Assembly: GCA_950097015.1 (NCBI GenBank)
Contig: CATNEN010000001.1
Coordinates: forward strand, 13,537,501 to 13,601,500
Origin: Macrostomum hystrix
Lineage: Eukaryota; Platyhelminthes; Macrostomidae
Direction: 5' to 3'
Length of the DNA: 64,000 bases
In this document: positions 10,038 to 21,500 of the stretch, in pieces
Layout: each line of letters begins with the position of its first letter
Position numbering within the stretch: position 1 is the first letter of the stretch
Notes under the pieces: model-generated
Databases searched by the model: none
The model's input: the letters and a program-made list of their open reading frames with translations, nothing else
Told to the model about the DNA's origin: nothing
Position numbers and translations under genes: made by a program

Positions 10038-13000
10038 ATGGCCCTTGTAAAGGTTAAGGGCGCTCTGAAGCATGTGTTGGACAAGAATTTGCAAGATCTA
10101 GTTCGTGGAATTCGCAATCACAAAGATTCAGAAAGCAAATACATATCGGAATGCATTGAAGAGATAAAGCTAGAACTGAAACAGGACACTGTAGTAGTGA
10201 AAGCCAATGCCATCAACAAGCTCATCTACCTGCAGATGTTAGGCTATGACATCTCTTGGGCAGGTTTCAACATTGTGGAAGTCATGAGCTCGCCAAAGTT
10301 CACTTACAAGCGCATTGGCTACCTGGCCGCCTCGCAGAGCTTTCACGATGGCACCGATGTCATCATGCTCACTACCAATTTGGTGCGCAAGGATCTTAAC
10401 TCTACTAACACCTATGATGCTGGGGTTGCCCTGTCAAGTCTCTCCTGCTTTATGACTGGCGACTTGGCTCATGATCTAGCTAACGACATCATGGTACTCA
10501 TGACATCAACCAAGCCTTACCTTAGAAAGAAGGCCGTATTGCTGATGTACAAAGTGTTTTTGCGATTTCCGGACTCGCTAAAACCGGCATTCGGCCGGCT
10601 GAAGGATAAGCTAGAGGATCCGGATCCGGGTGTGCAAAGTGCAGCTGTGAATGTAATCTGCGAGTTGGCTAGAAAGAATCCGCAGAATTATCTAAGCTTG
10701 GCGCCGCTTTTCTTTAAATTGATGACAACTTCAACTAACAATTGGGTGCTGATCAAGATTATCAAACTCTTCGGCGCCCTAATTCCACTCGAGCCGCGTT
10801 TGGGCAAGAAGCTTATCGAGCCGCTGACCAATCTCATTCACAGCACCTCTGCCATGTCGCTGCTGTACGAGTGCATTAACACTGTCATCGCCGTGCTCAT
10901 CTCCATCAGCTCCGGCCTGCAGAATCACGCCACCAGTGTGCAATTGTGCGTGCAAAAATTGCAGATCCTTATTGAGGATAGCGATCAGAATCTGAAATAT
11001 CTGGGCCTGCTGGCTATGACTAAGATTCTTAAAACTCATCCGAAGTCTGTCCAGGCTCACAAGGAGCTCATCATGCAGTGCCTTGACGACAAAGATGAAT
11101 CTATCAGGCTGAGAGCTCTGAGCCTGCTCTACGGCATGGTTTCAAAGAAGAATCTAATGGAGATTGTTAAGAAACTCATCTTGCACATGGAGAAGGCCGA
11201 GGGGGCGCATTATCGGTGAGCATATGTCGCCACGGTTTGGTCACTTTGGATTTTGGATTTGGACAGTAGCTCCGTCTAGATGTGCATGACCACCGAAATC
11301 GGTGATGATGCAGACAAACTCAGGTGACGTGCTGATAAAGTTTGAAGGCCTGGCAGGGCCGTACTGAGGCGCAATGCAAATTCTTGTATAGTGGTATAAA
11401 ATGCACTAACTCTAATAGGAAAAATCTGACCTTCAGCCAGAACCGAATATCGGGGCGGTCTAGAGGGGTGGCGACTTGATTCTTGTTTCAGTAAATGCGC
11501 AAAAAAAGTTGGCCCGCGTTCTTGAGTTTGCTCCATTGTGGTACGGCACAAATAACTGTCAGGTGGATTTCCTGTTGGTAAAAAACGTTCGGTAAAATGG
11601 CTTGATAGTCCTACTGTTAAAAGCGTCACGTTTTCGCAAAGACTTTGTAAAGCTGTTCAATCAATGGGCTGTAGGCATACACCTAAATTTCCACCTCAGC
11701 AAGCCCTGGTACCCAGGGGGTGAGTGGCAGAGCGGTCTAACGCTTTTGCCTCTCGCGCCAAGGTTTCTGAGTTCGATTCCGCGGCTAGGTCATATTCAGT
11801 TGGGGCGCAGCCATAAACATAATGATATAACAACATAAATCACAATTTTCTCCTCCCAAACGATGTAGTGAGGAACTGCTGAGCAAGATCATCGGTATCT
11901 GTTCGCAGAATGACTACCGTTTCATTACTAACTTCGAATGGTACGTCAGCGTCCTTGTTGAATTGGCCGCTCACAAGGGCATGAAGCCGGCTCAGGGACG
12001 AGCCATTGCCAATCAGCTATTGGACGTGGCTATCCGTGTGCAACAGGTGCGCAAATTCGCCGCCAGACAAATGTCACTATTGTTGCGCAATCACAACCTG
12101 TTGCTAGGCGGTGGCAGCGGCGGCGGTTCCTCTAGCTCCGGTGGCAGCGCCGGCCTAGTTGAAGTTCTCTATGCAGCCGCTTGGATTTGCGGAGAATTCG
12201 CCAACTGTCTGGGTGGCAGCGTACAAGTCGACGATGTTAGACGAGCCACGCTAGAAGCAATGTCCCTGCCCTACGTGCTGCAGCTGCCTGGCGAGGTCCA
12301 GGCCGTGTTTGTTCACAATCAGGTGAAGCTGGGGGTCGGTGGTAGAGCTGTTAACGAGTTTGCCTCTCGCACCAAGGTCCCTGAGCTCGATTCCGCGGCA
12401 AGGCAACATTCACTTGAGGCGCAGCCGCTGAGAGAGAGAAGGCTTGGGGGCTTGTCGTGCAATTTGCGCCATTGAGGGCCAACCTCTAAGACATAGTGAT
12501 ATGTACACTGCCTGACGATGAGAAAGTCAGGGCAGATGTGCTGTGTGAGCTTGTGCCTGCGTACGGTATCTGTGAGCGTGTGGGCTCAGGAGTCAGCGAA
12601 ATGGGCAGAATTGCCTCCTCGCTGGCTGCGGGACTACTGTCACTACTTAATGATGTGCCATTGCCCGCAGCACTCCTGCAATTAGTATTTTTTAATTGTC
12701 AGGTGAAGCTGTACGCTAGCCTGCTGCTGACCGAGACAGATGCCAACGAACGGATCAGTTTGACAACCGAGCTGCTCAATCGTTTGGAACAGTTTGTGCA
12801 CTCCGACGATTTAGAAGTTCAAGAGCGAGCCGTGTGCGCTTACCAGCTGTTGAAGTGCACAGCTAAGGCCTTGCGTCACGCCGCTGCCGCTTCAAGCAAC
12901 TCCGAACAGCCTGTCCTCTTCGGAGGCGACGACGAAGGCGATGGCAATGAAGTTGCAGGTGACGCCGATGCCACTGGCGGCGAAGCCGCTGCCATCAGGG

Positions 13001-15321
13001 TGGCCACCGAACTGTCCGGCCTGTTCGCTGGCGAATTGAACCCGGTGGCGCCCAAGGCCCAGCGGAAAGTTCCCCTACCGGAGGGCCTGGATTTGGACGC
13101 CTGGATCAACGAGCCACCGGCGCCGCCTAGGTTTGACATCGATGATAGCAGCAACAAAAAGCAGGCCAAGTTAAAGAAGAAGGCTAAAGAGGCTGCCGAA
13201 TCCAGCTCAGTTGCCGCTTCAGCGTCGAGCTATGCCAGCTCCGATCAGACGTCTTCATGGGGCGGCGGAGGCGGGGGTGAATTCGGTTCTGCAGTGTATC
13301 AGCAGGTCAGATCATCGCATATACATTTGATAGTCATCCGCCCACGCATTTAATAATCCATCAAATTCATACGCAAACGCATGTAGCAATCAAATTAATT
13401 CACCCGCCCCCGCATTTAATAATCCACCTTATTCACCCGCCCAGGCATTTAATAATCCACCTTATTCACCCGCCCACGCATTTAATTATCCATCCGCTAA
13501 CGCAATTTATAATCCACATTATTTACCCGCCCACGCATTTAATTATCCATCCACCCACGCATTTAATTATCCATCCGCTAACGCATTAATAATCCATCCG
13601 CCCACGCATTAATAATCCATCCGCCCACTCATCAGAGAACTCACCGGCCCATAGATCCCATATCTTTAACGATCCGCCCACTCACTGACCAATCGCAGCC
13701 GACTCAGGCCGAGCTGGCCGCCATGCGGGAGAATCGCTTACGCGAGCAAGCCAGCAATCCCAACTATTTGAAGCCGTCTGTTGCTGCGTCCAGGCGCGAC
13801 GAATCAGATCATTTCGGGCGCGACCTGAGCGAATACGAACAGCCTGCCGGAGATGGCGACCTGGACGACGACCAGTCACTGCCACGCGTTGACAGCCTCG
13901 ATAATACCGGCCTGACGCCTCTTCGCATTGAGGGCCTAACTTCGTCCGATAAAATCATGCACCAGCAGAAGCAGGAGATGCGCAATCGAAAGGCGAATCG
14001 AATCGCCGAGAAAGCCGCCGCCGCCGCGAGCGCGACCATCGACAAAGACGATACCGCCGCCAGGGACGGCAAGAATAAGAAGAAAAAGAAGACTAAGCGC
14101 CAACTGCAGAAGGAGAAGGCCAAGTCCATGGAGGCCGCAGAACAGAGGCGCAAGGATAACAATGACGAAGACGAAGACGACGACGACGACCTGCCGGTGG
14201 CGCACTCGGTGTCCATCACCTACGACATGCCCGAAGGCGCTGCGCCAGATTCCGACGCCGACGGCGATGCAGATCCCGCTTCTCGACTGGCGCCGGACGA
14301 TCCACATCGACAGCTGGCCGGCATCAAAATTGACGACATTGTTGGCCGCGGCGGCGGCCTCGCCGCTGCTCCGTTCGCTTCGCCCTCGACAGCAGCAGCA
14401 CCAGCTGAGGCTTCTCCAAAGAAGAAGTCGTCAACGACAATAAAGAAAAAGAAGAAGAAGGTAAAGTCTGATGCCGCCGCTGAGGGATTGGCAGAGGAAG
14501 ACCCGGCGAAATCCTCCACAAAGAAGTCCAAATCGGGCGGCAAGAAGACGTCCGCCAAGAAGACTAAGAAAGTGAAAGAAGAAAACAAGACAGAAGATCT
14601 GCTCCTGATGGCACTTGATGACGATGCTAGCAGTCAGCAGCAGTCCCGCCGTTTGTCTCCTTCACTCTGGCTGCCAATCGGTGAATCGCTCACATCTCGC
14701 ATCGAAATTTCCTGGCGTTGCGCCGATAGCAGCCTCGCCAGAGTTGACTTATCGTTTCGTATTGTGCCACTCTCCGATTCGGCTGTGACATCCGCCAGCC
14801 TAGAACTGGAAGGTCAGTCCACCGTGGCATTCAATGCCACCAGTCTTACGGCTATCGCCGTGGTGTCCGGCTTAGACGCCGAACTATTGAACAGGCCCGA
14901 TAATAAATTGAGAGCCAAGGTCTCCATCAATTGGTCCAACGATGTCGGCTCAACAGAGACGCAGCGAGTCAGGGTGCCCCGCCTGTGCCGTCTGGCGCCA
15001 GTAGCTATGACAGTTGAGCAGCTTCAGGCCGCACTGGCTGGTCAGCCACTGGCTCAGGCCTCGGCTAAATTAGACGGCTTGTCATTTGACGAGTGCCTGT
15101 CTCGTTGGGCCTGCCTGGCGCACGTGGTGCACCTGGAGCACGGCTCAGCGGCCACACTGCATTGCCGCAGCTGCGGACACGGCTCTGTATCGCTCTATCT
15201 GCTAGTGAAACGGCTAGGCGATAGAGTCTGCGGCTTGGAATTGAAATCAACAGACGGCCAGCTGGCTGCAGATTGCGCTTCGGAGGCTAAAAAACTATTG
15301 GTTAAATCGGCGATGGACTAA
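10038..15321 (+). CDS. AP3D1: AP-3 adaptor complex delta subunit (delta adaptin)
   Basis: Large subunit of the AP-3 coat, which sorts cargo from endosome/TGN to lysosomes and related organelles. Exons join 10038..11215, 11869..12322, 12703..13305 and 13699..15321, giving 1285 residues with matching phases (2, 0, 0); animal delta subunits are usually about 1150-1200. The N-terminal adaptin solenoid starts MALVKVKGALKHVLDKNLQD and includes LLYGMVSKKNLMEIVKKL and VEVLYAAAWICGEF. The linker signature SGLFAGELNPVAPKAQ, then EGLDLDAWINEP, is diagnostic. A long Lys/Asp/Glu-rich hinge follows, with several Lys runs, then an ear-like C-terminus ending at TAA 15319-15321. Intron 2 is a SINE insertion with its target duplication at the splice sites; intron 3 is a tandem array. 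Identification is firm; the ear is the least conserved part. Confidence 0.95.
11719..11815 (+). mobile_element. tRNA-derived SINE head in AP3D1 intron 1
   Basis: Pol III A-box-like GAGTGGCAGAGCGGTCTAA and B-box GAGTTCGATTCCGCG lie at tRNA spacing. The 97-bp stretch aligns nearly base for base with the start of the SINE in intron 2 (12332 on), including TTTGCCTCTCGC, CCAAGG and GGCGCAGCC. Homology stops after about 11815, so this copy seems to be 3' truncated. Confidence 0.8.
12319..12711 (+). repeat. 13-bp target-site duplication bracketing AP3D1 intron 2
   Basis: TCAGGTGAAGCTG occurs at 12319-12331 and again at 12699-12711. The first copy gives the donor (CAG|GTGAAG), the second the acceptor (TCAG|GTG). 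Removing the intron leaves one copy encoding the conserved Q-V-K-L of the adaptin. Confidence 0.9.
12332..12698 (+). mobile_element. tRNA-derived SINE forming AP3D1 intron 2
   Basis: The 367-bp element starts with a tRNA-like head (A-box region near GGTGGTAGAGCTG, B-box GAGCTCGATTCCGCG at about 12376-12390), directly abutting the upstream duplicated target. A body of about 280 bp follows. Part of the body (about 12418-12597) is shared with EFHC2 intron 8 (about 43176-43335), including GAAAGTCAGGGCAGATGT. The 3' end is T-rich and abuts the second target copy. No protein-coding capacity is expected; open frames across it are accidental. Confidence 0.88.
13336..13640 (+). repeat. Degenerate tandem array filling AP3D1 intron 3
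   Basis: Units of about 22-33 bp built around CGCCCACGCATTTAATAATC recur roughly a dozen times. The array occupies most of the 393-bp intron (13306-13698) between a GTCAGA donor and an AATCGCAG acceptor. Confidence 0.8.
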
Positions 15322-16981
15322 AGGGAAGGGCGTTTTTATTTGACAAGGTTTTTTTGATAATTTAACAATTCTGTTTAATCCCATCTGATGAACATCCTTT
15401 AAATTAAGCACCACAATGACACAGCGAATTGGTCAGTTAAATTCGTTTTTAGGGCTAATTGTTAAAACGGCCCTTTTTAGGCCCGTTTTAGTTCGTTTAG
15501 TTTCAGTTCTGCGAATAGCGCAAACTAAACGCGTCGAAATTTTTTAATTCCACCTAGGCAATTTGATAAAGAACTTCCAATTAACAAAATTTGATTTTTA
15601 AATCATATTTTAATTATCTAATGCACTAAGAACCCGAGCGTTGTCTGTTTGTCGATTTATTTTTCATTAATCGTCTAATATATATTTTGTCCGATTCTAC
15701 AAAATTTTAGTAGATTTTAAATCAATTATGAGTAGCAAAAGATGAAGGAATATATATCTTGCTGTTGTTTATTACAAGTCCATATTTTCCTTTATTTACT
15801 TAGAAGCTTAAATTGAATGCGTATTGAAAGATCTGAGTAAAATTCTTTATAATGATGCATAATAGCCAGTTAGAATGTTCAATTATTAAGTCTGTCTGTT
15901 TTCATTTGATTGATTGACATTGTTAATCTTCTCCTTGCACTACAAACGTCACCATTTCCCGCTAAAAATAGGCATGTTTCTTTGGGTGATTCCAGTTGGA
16001 ATCTGCGGTGTTTCCAGAAAAAGAAACAGCCGAACGCTGGAAACATACCAATCGGATGATTCCATGCTTAGAATCTACCCAACTGGGCGTTTTCTCGGGG
16101 CTTCTTGGTGGCGAAATGGAATCACCCAAAGAATCCTCCAGTTCGGAAGATTCCATGCTCAGAAACCGCCGAGGAATCGCCCGTAAATAATTCTCTGGCT
16201 GTCCCATGGACCACTGGTTCGGGTGATTCTTCGGCGGTTTCCGCACAATTTACGGTTACATCGGCTGCTTCCTGGGTGGTTTCTTTAACTCTTGCGAGAT
16301 AGGGGGGATTTTGGTAGATTCCACTCCTATTTTGCACAAAAAAACCGCCGAAGAAGCAGCCGAATTTTTTACAGGGTTGCGTTCCAATACAGTTTTCTTA
16401 ATCGGCCGCACAAAGAAATATTTTTTGAGCCTTTGAAAAGTTAGAAACTACGGTTACCCTGTTGTTGTTCAATAAACAATTCAATAGCTTAATTATTTGT
16501 GGTACAATTTGTAATTGTTTAAAATCAATATCTGATCAATACTCAAGTTAACACGGTTTTGCTTTACTGAACAAAAAACAAGCATTGTTTAACATGATTA
16601 TCTAAAATGCCTATTTACGAGTAGTAAAGTGCGATTTTAAACATATTTCCTGATTTAGTTTCACTTCTTGGTTGAGGTGCCTTTTGGCTCTAATATTTAA
16701 TCAGAATCACATTTATTTTTTCTGTCGTTTTGTTGGTCTGTCTTTAATAGTTTTTTGTTCTATTTAGTTTATCTCTTGTTGTGTTGATGGATTAGTATAA
16801 CGCGATCGTAATTATGATTATTTAAATATTATGGTTATAATGTTTTCTGATTAACAGTAGCCCTGCAGATTGGTGATATAATTCATTATTGATTAAAGAA
16901 CTGCATTAAATTTGTGTATTGAAGTTTAAAGTTTTTTACCATTGTAATGAGAAGATATAATAATATAGAAATTAATTGTTC
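15322..16981. other. Intergenic region downstream of AP3D1
   Basis: AT-rich 3' flank with no convincing exon. It contains the inverted-repeat cluster listed separately at 15976-16360. The remainder, to the start of the satellite at 16982, shows nothing recognisable. Confidence 0.5.
15976..16360. mobile_element. Foldback-like cluster of nested inverted repeats
   Basis: TTTGGGTGATTCC at 15981-15993 is inverted as GGAATCACCCAAA at 16118-16130. TTCTTCGGCGGTTT at 16227-16240 is inverted at 16342-16355. TGTTTCCAG and CTGGAAACA form a smaller hairpin inside the first pair. This resembles a foldback or degraded MITE. No clear outer boundary or target duplication is visible. Confidence 0.45.
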
Positions 16982-18362
16982 TAGGCTAGGAGTGACAGGC
17001 AAGTATAGCTAGCCTAGGAGTGACAGGCAAGTATAGCCAGGCTAGGAGTGACAGGCAAGTATAGCCAGGCTAGGAGTGACAGGCAAGTGAAGCGAGGCTA
17101 GGAGTGACAGGCAAGTGAAGCCAGGCTAGGAGTGACAGGCAAGTGAAGCCAGGCTATGAGTGACAGGCAAGTATAGCCAGGCTAGGAGTGACAGGCAAGT
17201 GAAGCGAGGCTAGGAGTGACAGTCAAGTGAAGCCAGGCTAGGAGTGACAGTCAAGTGAAGCCAGGCTATGAGTGACAGTCAAGTGAAGCCAGGCTAGGAG
17301 TGACAGGCAAGTATAGCTAGCCTAGGAGTGACAGGCAAGTATAGCCAGGCTAGGAGTGACAGTCAAGTGAAGCCAGGCTAGTAGTGACAGGCAAGTATAG
17401 CTAGACTATCAGTGACAGGCAAGTATAGCCAGGCTAGGAGTGACAGGCAAGTGAAGCGAGGCTAGGAGTGACAGGCAAGTGAAGCCAGGCTATGAGTGAC
17501 AGGCAAGTATAGCCAGGCTAGGAGTGACAGGCAAGTGAAGCGAGGCTAGGAGTGACAGGCAAGTGAAGCCAGGCTAGGAGTGACAGTCATGAATAGCTAG
17601 ACTAAGAGTGACAGGCAAGTATAGCTAGGCTAGGAGTGACAGGCAAGTATAGCTAGGCTAGAAGTGACAGGCAAGAATAGCTAGACTACGAGTGACAGGC
17701 AAGTATAGCCAGGCTATGAGTGACAGGCAAGTGAAGCCAGGCTAGGAGTGACAGTCAAGTGAAGCCAGGCTAGGAGTGACAGGCAAGTGAAGCCAGGCTA
17801 GGAGTGACAGACAAGTGAAGCCAGGCTAGGAGTGACAGGCAAGTGAAGCCAAGGAGTGACAGGCAAGTGAAGCCAGGCTAGAAGTGACAGGCAAGTGTAG
17901 CTAGGCTAGGAGTGACAGGCAAGTGAAGCCAGGCTAGGAGTGACAGGCAAGTGAAGCCAGGCTATGAGTGACAGGCAAGTATAGCTAGACTATCAGTGAC
18001 AGGCAAGTATAGCCAGGCTAGGAGTGACAGGCAAGTGGAGCCAAGGAGTGACAGGCAAGTGAAGCCAGGCTATGAGTGACAGGCAAGTATAGCTAGACTA
18101 TCAGTGACAGGCAAGTATAGCCAGGCTAGGAGTGACAGGCAAGTGAAGCCAAGGAGTGACAGGCAAGTGAAGCCAGGCTAGAAGTGACAGGCAAGTATAG
18201 CTAGACTATCAGTGACAGGCAAGTATAGCCAGGCTAGGAGTGACAGGCAAGTGTAGCTAGGCTAGGAGTGACAGGCATGTGTAGACTAGGCTAGGAGTGA
18301 CTGGCATGTGTAGACTAGGCTAGGAGTGACAGGCATGTGTAGACTAGGCTGAGTGACAGGCA
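16982..18362 (+). repeat. 28-bp tandem satellite, about 48 copies
   Basis: The monomer is CTAGGAGTGACAGGCAAGTG followed by AAGCCAGG, with frequent variants (TATAGCCAGG, TATAGCTAGA, AAGCGAGG). A few units are shortened to CCAAGGAGTG. It lies between AP3D1 and the palmitoyltransferase gene and ends about 180 bp before the latter's start codon. Confidence 0.95.
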
Positions 18363-18444
18363 ATTGTTGCCAGACTATGAACAGGCTACAATTCCCAGGT
18401 TCTTCATCTGTCAGTCGCGTTAAGGTTATGCAACCTAGCTAATA

Positions 18445-18460
18445 ATCTGTCTCATTACAG
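18445..18460 (+). other. Candidate splice acceptor before the ZDHHC17-like start
   Basis: TCTGTCTCATTACAG ends at 18460, 85 bases before the ATG at 18546. No upstream exon is visible, only satellite. This is consistent with spliced-leader addition. Confidence 0.5.
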
Positions 18461-18545
18461 CCAATCGCAGTCCAGATGCTTGTTGCGGACTAGCACTCAG
18501 AAATCGCAGTGATTAGCCAATCATAATTCAGCCAATAACCGTGGC

Positions 18546-21500
18546 ATGTTCAACTATCGCGGACCGGTGCTGCCGAATGGCGGCTCGATCACCACAGCTC
18601 CTAGTCAAGCTGTGCCCTTCGTGACCGCCTCTCACCTGCAGCAACAGCTGACCGGATCAAATACTGCACAGGCTGCTGCTGCTGCTGCTGCTGCTGCAGA
18701 AATCTCAGTCGGAGATGCCGTTGCTAGTTGGTCAGCGGCGCAGATTACCCACCTGCTGACTGTACGGCCCGCCGATGCTGTGAATGAGCGCGGCTGGAAC
18801 GGCCTGACACCGCTGCACCGAGCCTGTCTGCGAGGCCAGGCTGACATTGTTGACTGCCTGCTGGTCAGGGGTGCTCAACCTGGAGCAGCTAGCGATGCTG
18901 GCGAAACTCCCATGCACTGCGCTGCTCGGCGGGGCAATCCACAGGTAATGCGATGCTGTTTGCGCTATCTCGGATCCTCGGGTTTGAGTAGCTTCTATCC
19001 CAGATCCTCAGGTTTGAGTAGCTCCTATCCCAGATTCTCAGGTTTGAGTAGCTCCTATCCCAGATTCTCAGGTTTGAGTAGCTTCTATCCCAGATTCTCA
19101 GGTTTGAGTAGCTTCTATCCCAGATCCTCAGGTTTGAGTAGCTTCTATTCCAGATCCTCAGGTTTGAGTAGCTCCTATCCCAGATTCTCAGGTTTGAGTA
19201 GCTTCTATCCCAGATTCTCAGGTTTGAGTAGCTCCTATCCCAGATTCTCAGGTTTGAGTAGCTTCTATCCCAGATTCTCAGGTTTGAGTAGCTTCTATTC
19301 CAGATTCTCAGGTTTGAGTAGCTTCTATTCCAGATATCCCAGGTTTGAGTAGCTTCTATTCCAGATCCTCAGGTTTGAGTAGCTCCTATCCCAGATTCTC
19401 AGGTTTGAGTAGCTTCTATCCCAGATTCTCAGGTTTGAGTAGCTTCTATTCCAGATTCTCAGGTTTGAGTAGCTTCTATTCCAGATCCTCAGGTTTGAGT
19501 AGCTTCTATCCCAGATTCTCAGGTTTGAGTAGCTTCTATTCCAGATTCTCAGGTTTGAGTAGCTTCTATTCCAGATATCCCAGGTTTGAGTAGCTTCTAT
19601 TCCAGATCCTCAGGTTTGAGTAGCTCCTATCCCAGATTCTCAGGTTTGAGTAGCTTCTATCCCAGATTCTCAGGTTTGAGTAGCTTCTATTCCAGATTCT
19701 CAGGTTTGAGTAGCTTCTATTCCAGATCCTCAGGTTTGAGTAGCTCCTATCCCAGATTCTCAGGTTTGAGTAGCTTCTATCCCAGATATCCCAGGTTTGA
19801 GTAGCTTCTATCCCAGATTCTCAGGTTTGAGTAGCTTCTATCCCAGATCCTCAGGTTTGAGTAGCTCTTTCCCAGATATCCCAGGTTTGAGTAGCTTCTA
19901 TCCCAGATTCTCAGGTTTGAGTAGCTTCTATTCCAGATATCCCAGGTTTGAGTAGCTTCTATTCCAGATCCTCAGGTTTGAGTAGCTCCTATCCCAGATT
20001 CTCAGGTTTGAGTAGCTTCTATTCCAGATGTCCCAGGTTTGAGTAGCTTCTATCCCAGATCCTCAGGTTTGAGTAGCTCTATCCCAGATATCCCAGGTTT
20101 GAGTGGCTTCTATCCCAGATCCTCAGGTTTGAGCAGACAGTATCCCAGATCCCAGGTTTGAGCAGACAGTATCCCAGATCCTCAGGTTTGAGCAGACAGT
20201 ATCCCAGCATCTGCTCGGCATCAAAGTTAGCTTATAGTTTCCACCCACCCCCCAAACTGCAGGTGCTGGAAGCCCTGCTGCGCACAGGCACAGATCCGCT
20301 GCCTCGCGACCGCCTTGGCAAACTGCCGTCGCATCACGCAGCCTCCAACGGCTCATTATTCAGCCTGCTGTATTTGGAGCTCAGCCTGGCCTCGCAAACC
20401 CAATCCCAATCTATGTTTGAAGCGGCAGATTTGGCTGGCCGAACACCGCTGCACTATGCTGTGCAGCACGATCACGAAGTGGCTGTGCTGGCTCTTCTAA
20501 GACACCGCCGTTGCAGTCCGCTTATCGCTGATCAGGCCGGCGACACGCCGCTCCACCTGGCAGCCAGGCTTGGCCGCGCGCACCTGTGCTACCTGTTGTT
20601 GCTAGGCGAGCCTGGCAGCAATTGGGCCCAGAAACTGCTGGCCCAGTCTAATCGAGCCGGTCGGTCGGCTATCGATGAAGTGACAGCTGCCAGTGCTTCT
20701 AAGCCAGCAGAATCAAAGCCCGGCTTGGACTTTGTCGATCCTCATCGACTAGCTTCAACTGGCAGGTTCTTGAGGATGATGCGAATGGCTGGCAGTGCGG
20801 CAAAGATGAGATGTAGGATTCAACTTTCCTGGCTCTTGGTGACTTGATGAATGACTGACCACGTGACCAAAAATCATTCCTAATGACCAAAATCTGCGAA
20901 TATCCAATGACCGAAATCTACAAAACCCCAATGACCGAAATCTACGAATCTCTAATGACCGAAATCCACGAATCCCTAATGACCGAAATCTACGAACCCC
21001 CAATGACCGAAATCTACGAATCCCTAACGACCGAAATCCACTAATCCCTAATGACCGAAATCTACGAATCTCTAATGACCGAAATCCACGAATCCCTAAT
21101 GACCGAAATCTACGAACCCCTTATAACCGAAATCTACAAATCCCTAATGACCGAAATCTACGAACCCCTTATAATCGAAATCTACGAATCCCCAATGACC
21201 GAAATCTACGAATCCCTTATGATCGAAATCTACGAATCCCCAATGATCGAAATCTACGAATCCCCAATGACCGAAATCTACGAACCCCTTATGATCGAAA
21301 TCTACGAATCCCCAATGACCGAAGTCTACGAACCCCTTATAATCGAAATCTACGAATCCCCAATGACCGAAATCTACGAATCCCTTATGATCGAAATCTA
21401 CGAATCCCCAATGATCGAAATCTACGAATCACCAATGACCGAAATCTACGAACCCCTTATGATCGAAATCTACGAATCCCCAATGACCGAAATCTACGAA

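Noticed and set aside
12323-12702. Coding extension of AP3D1 exon 2 through the SINE
   Set aside because: The frame ends at 12475, and skipping the segment restores conserved adaptin sequence.
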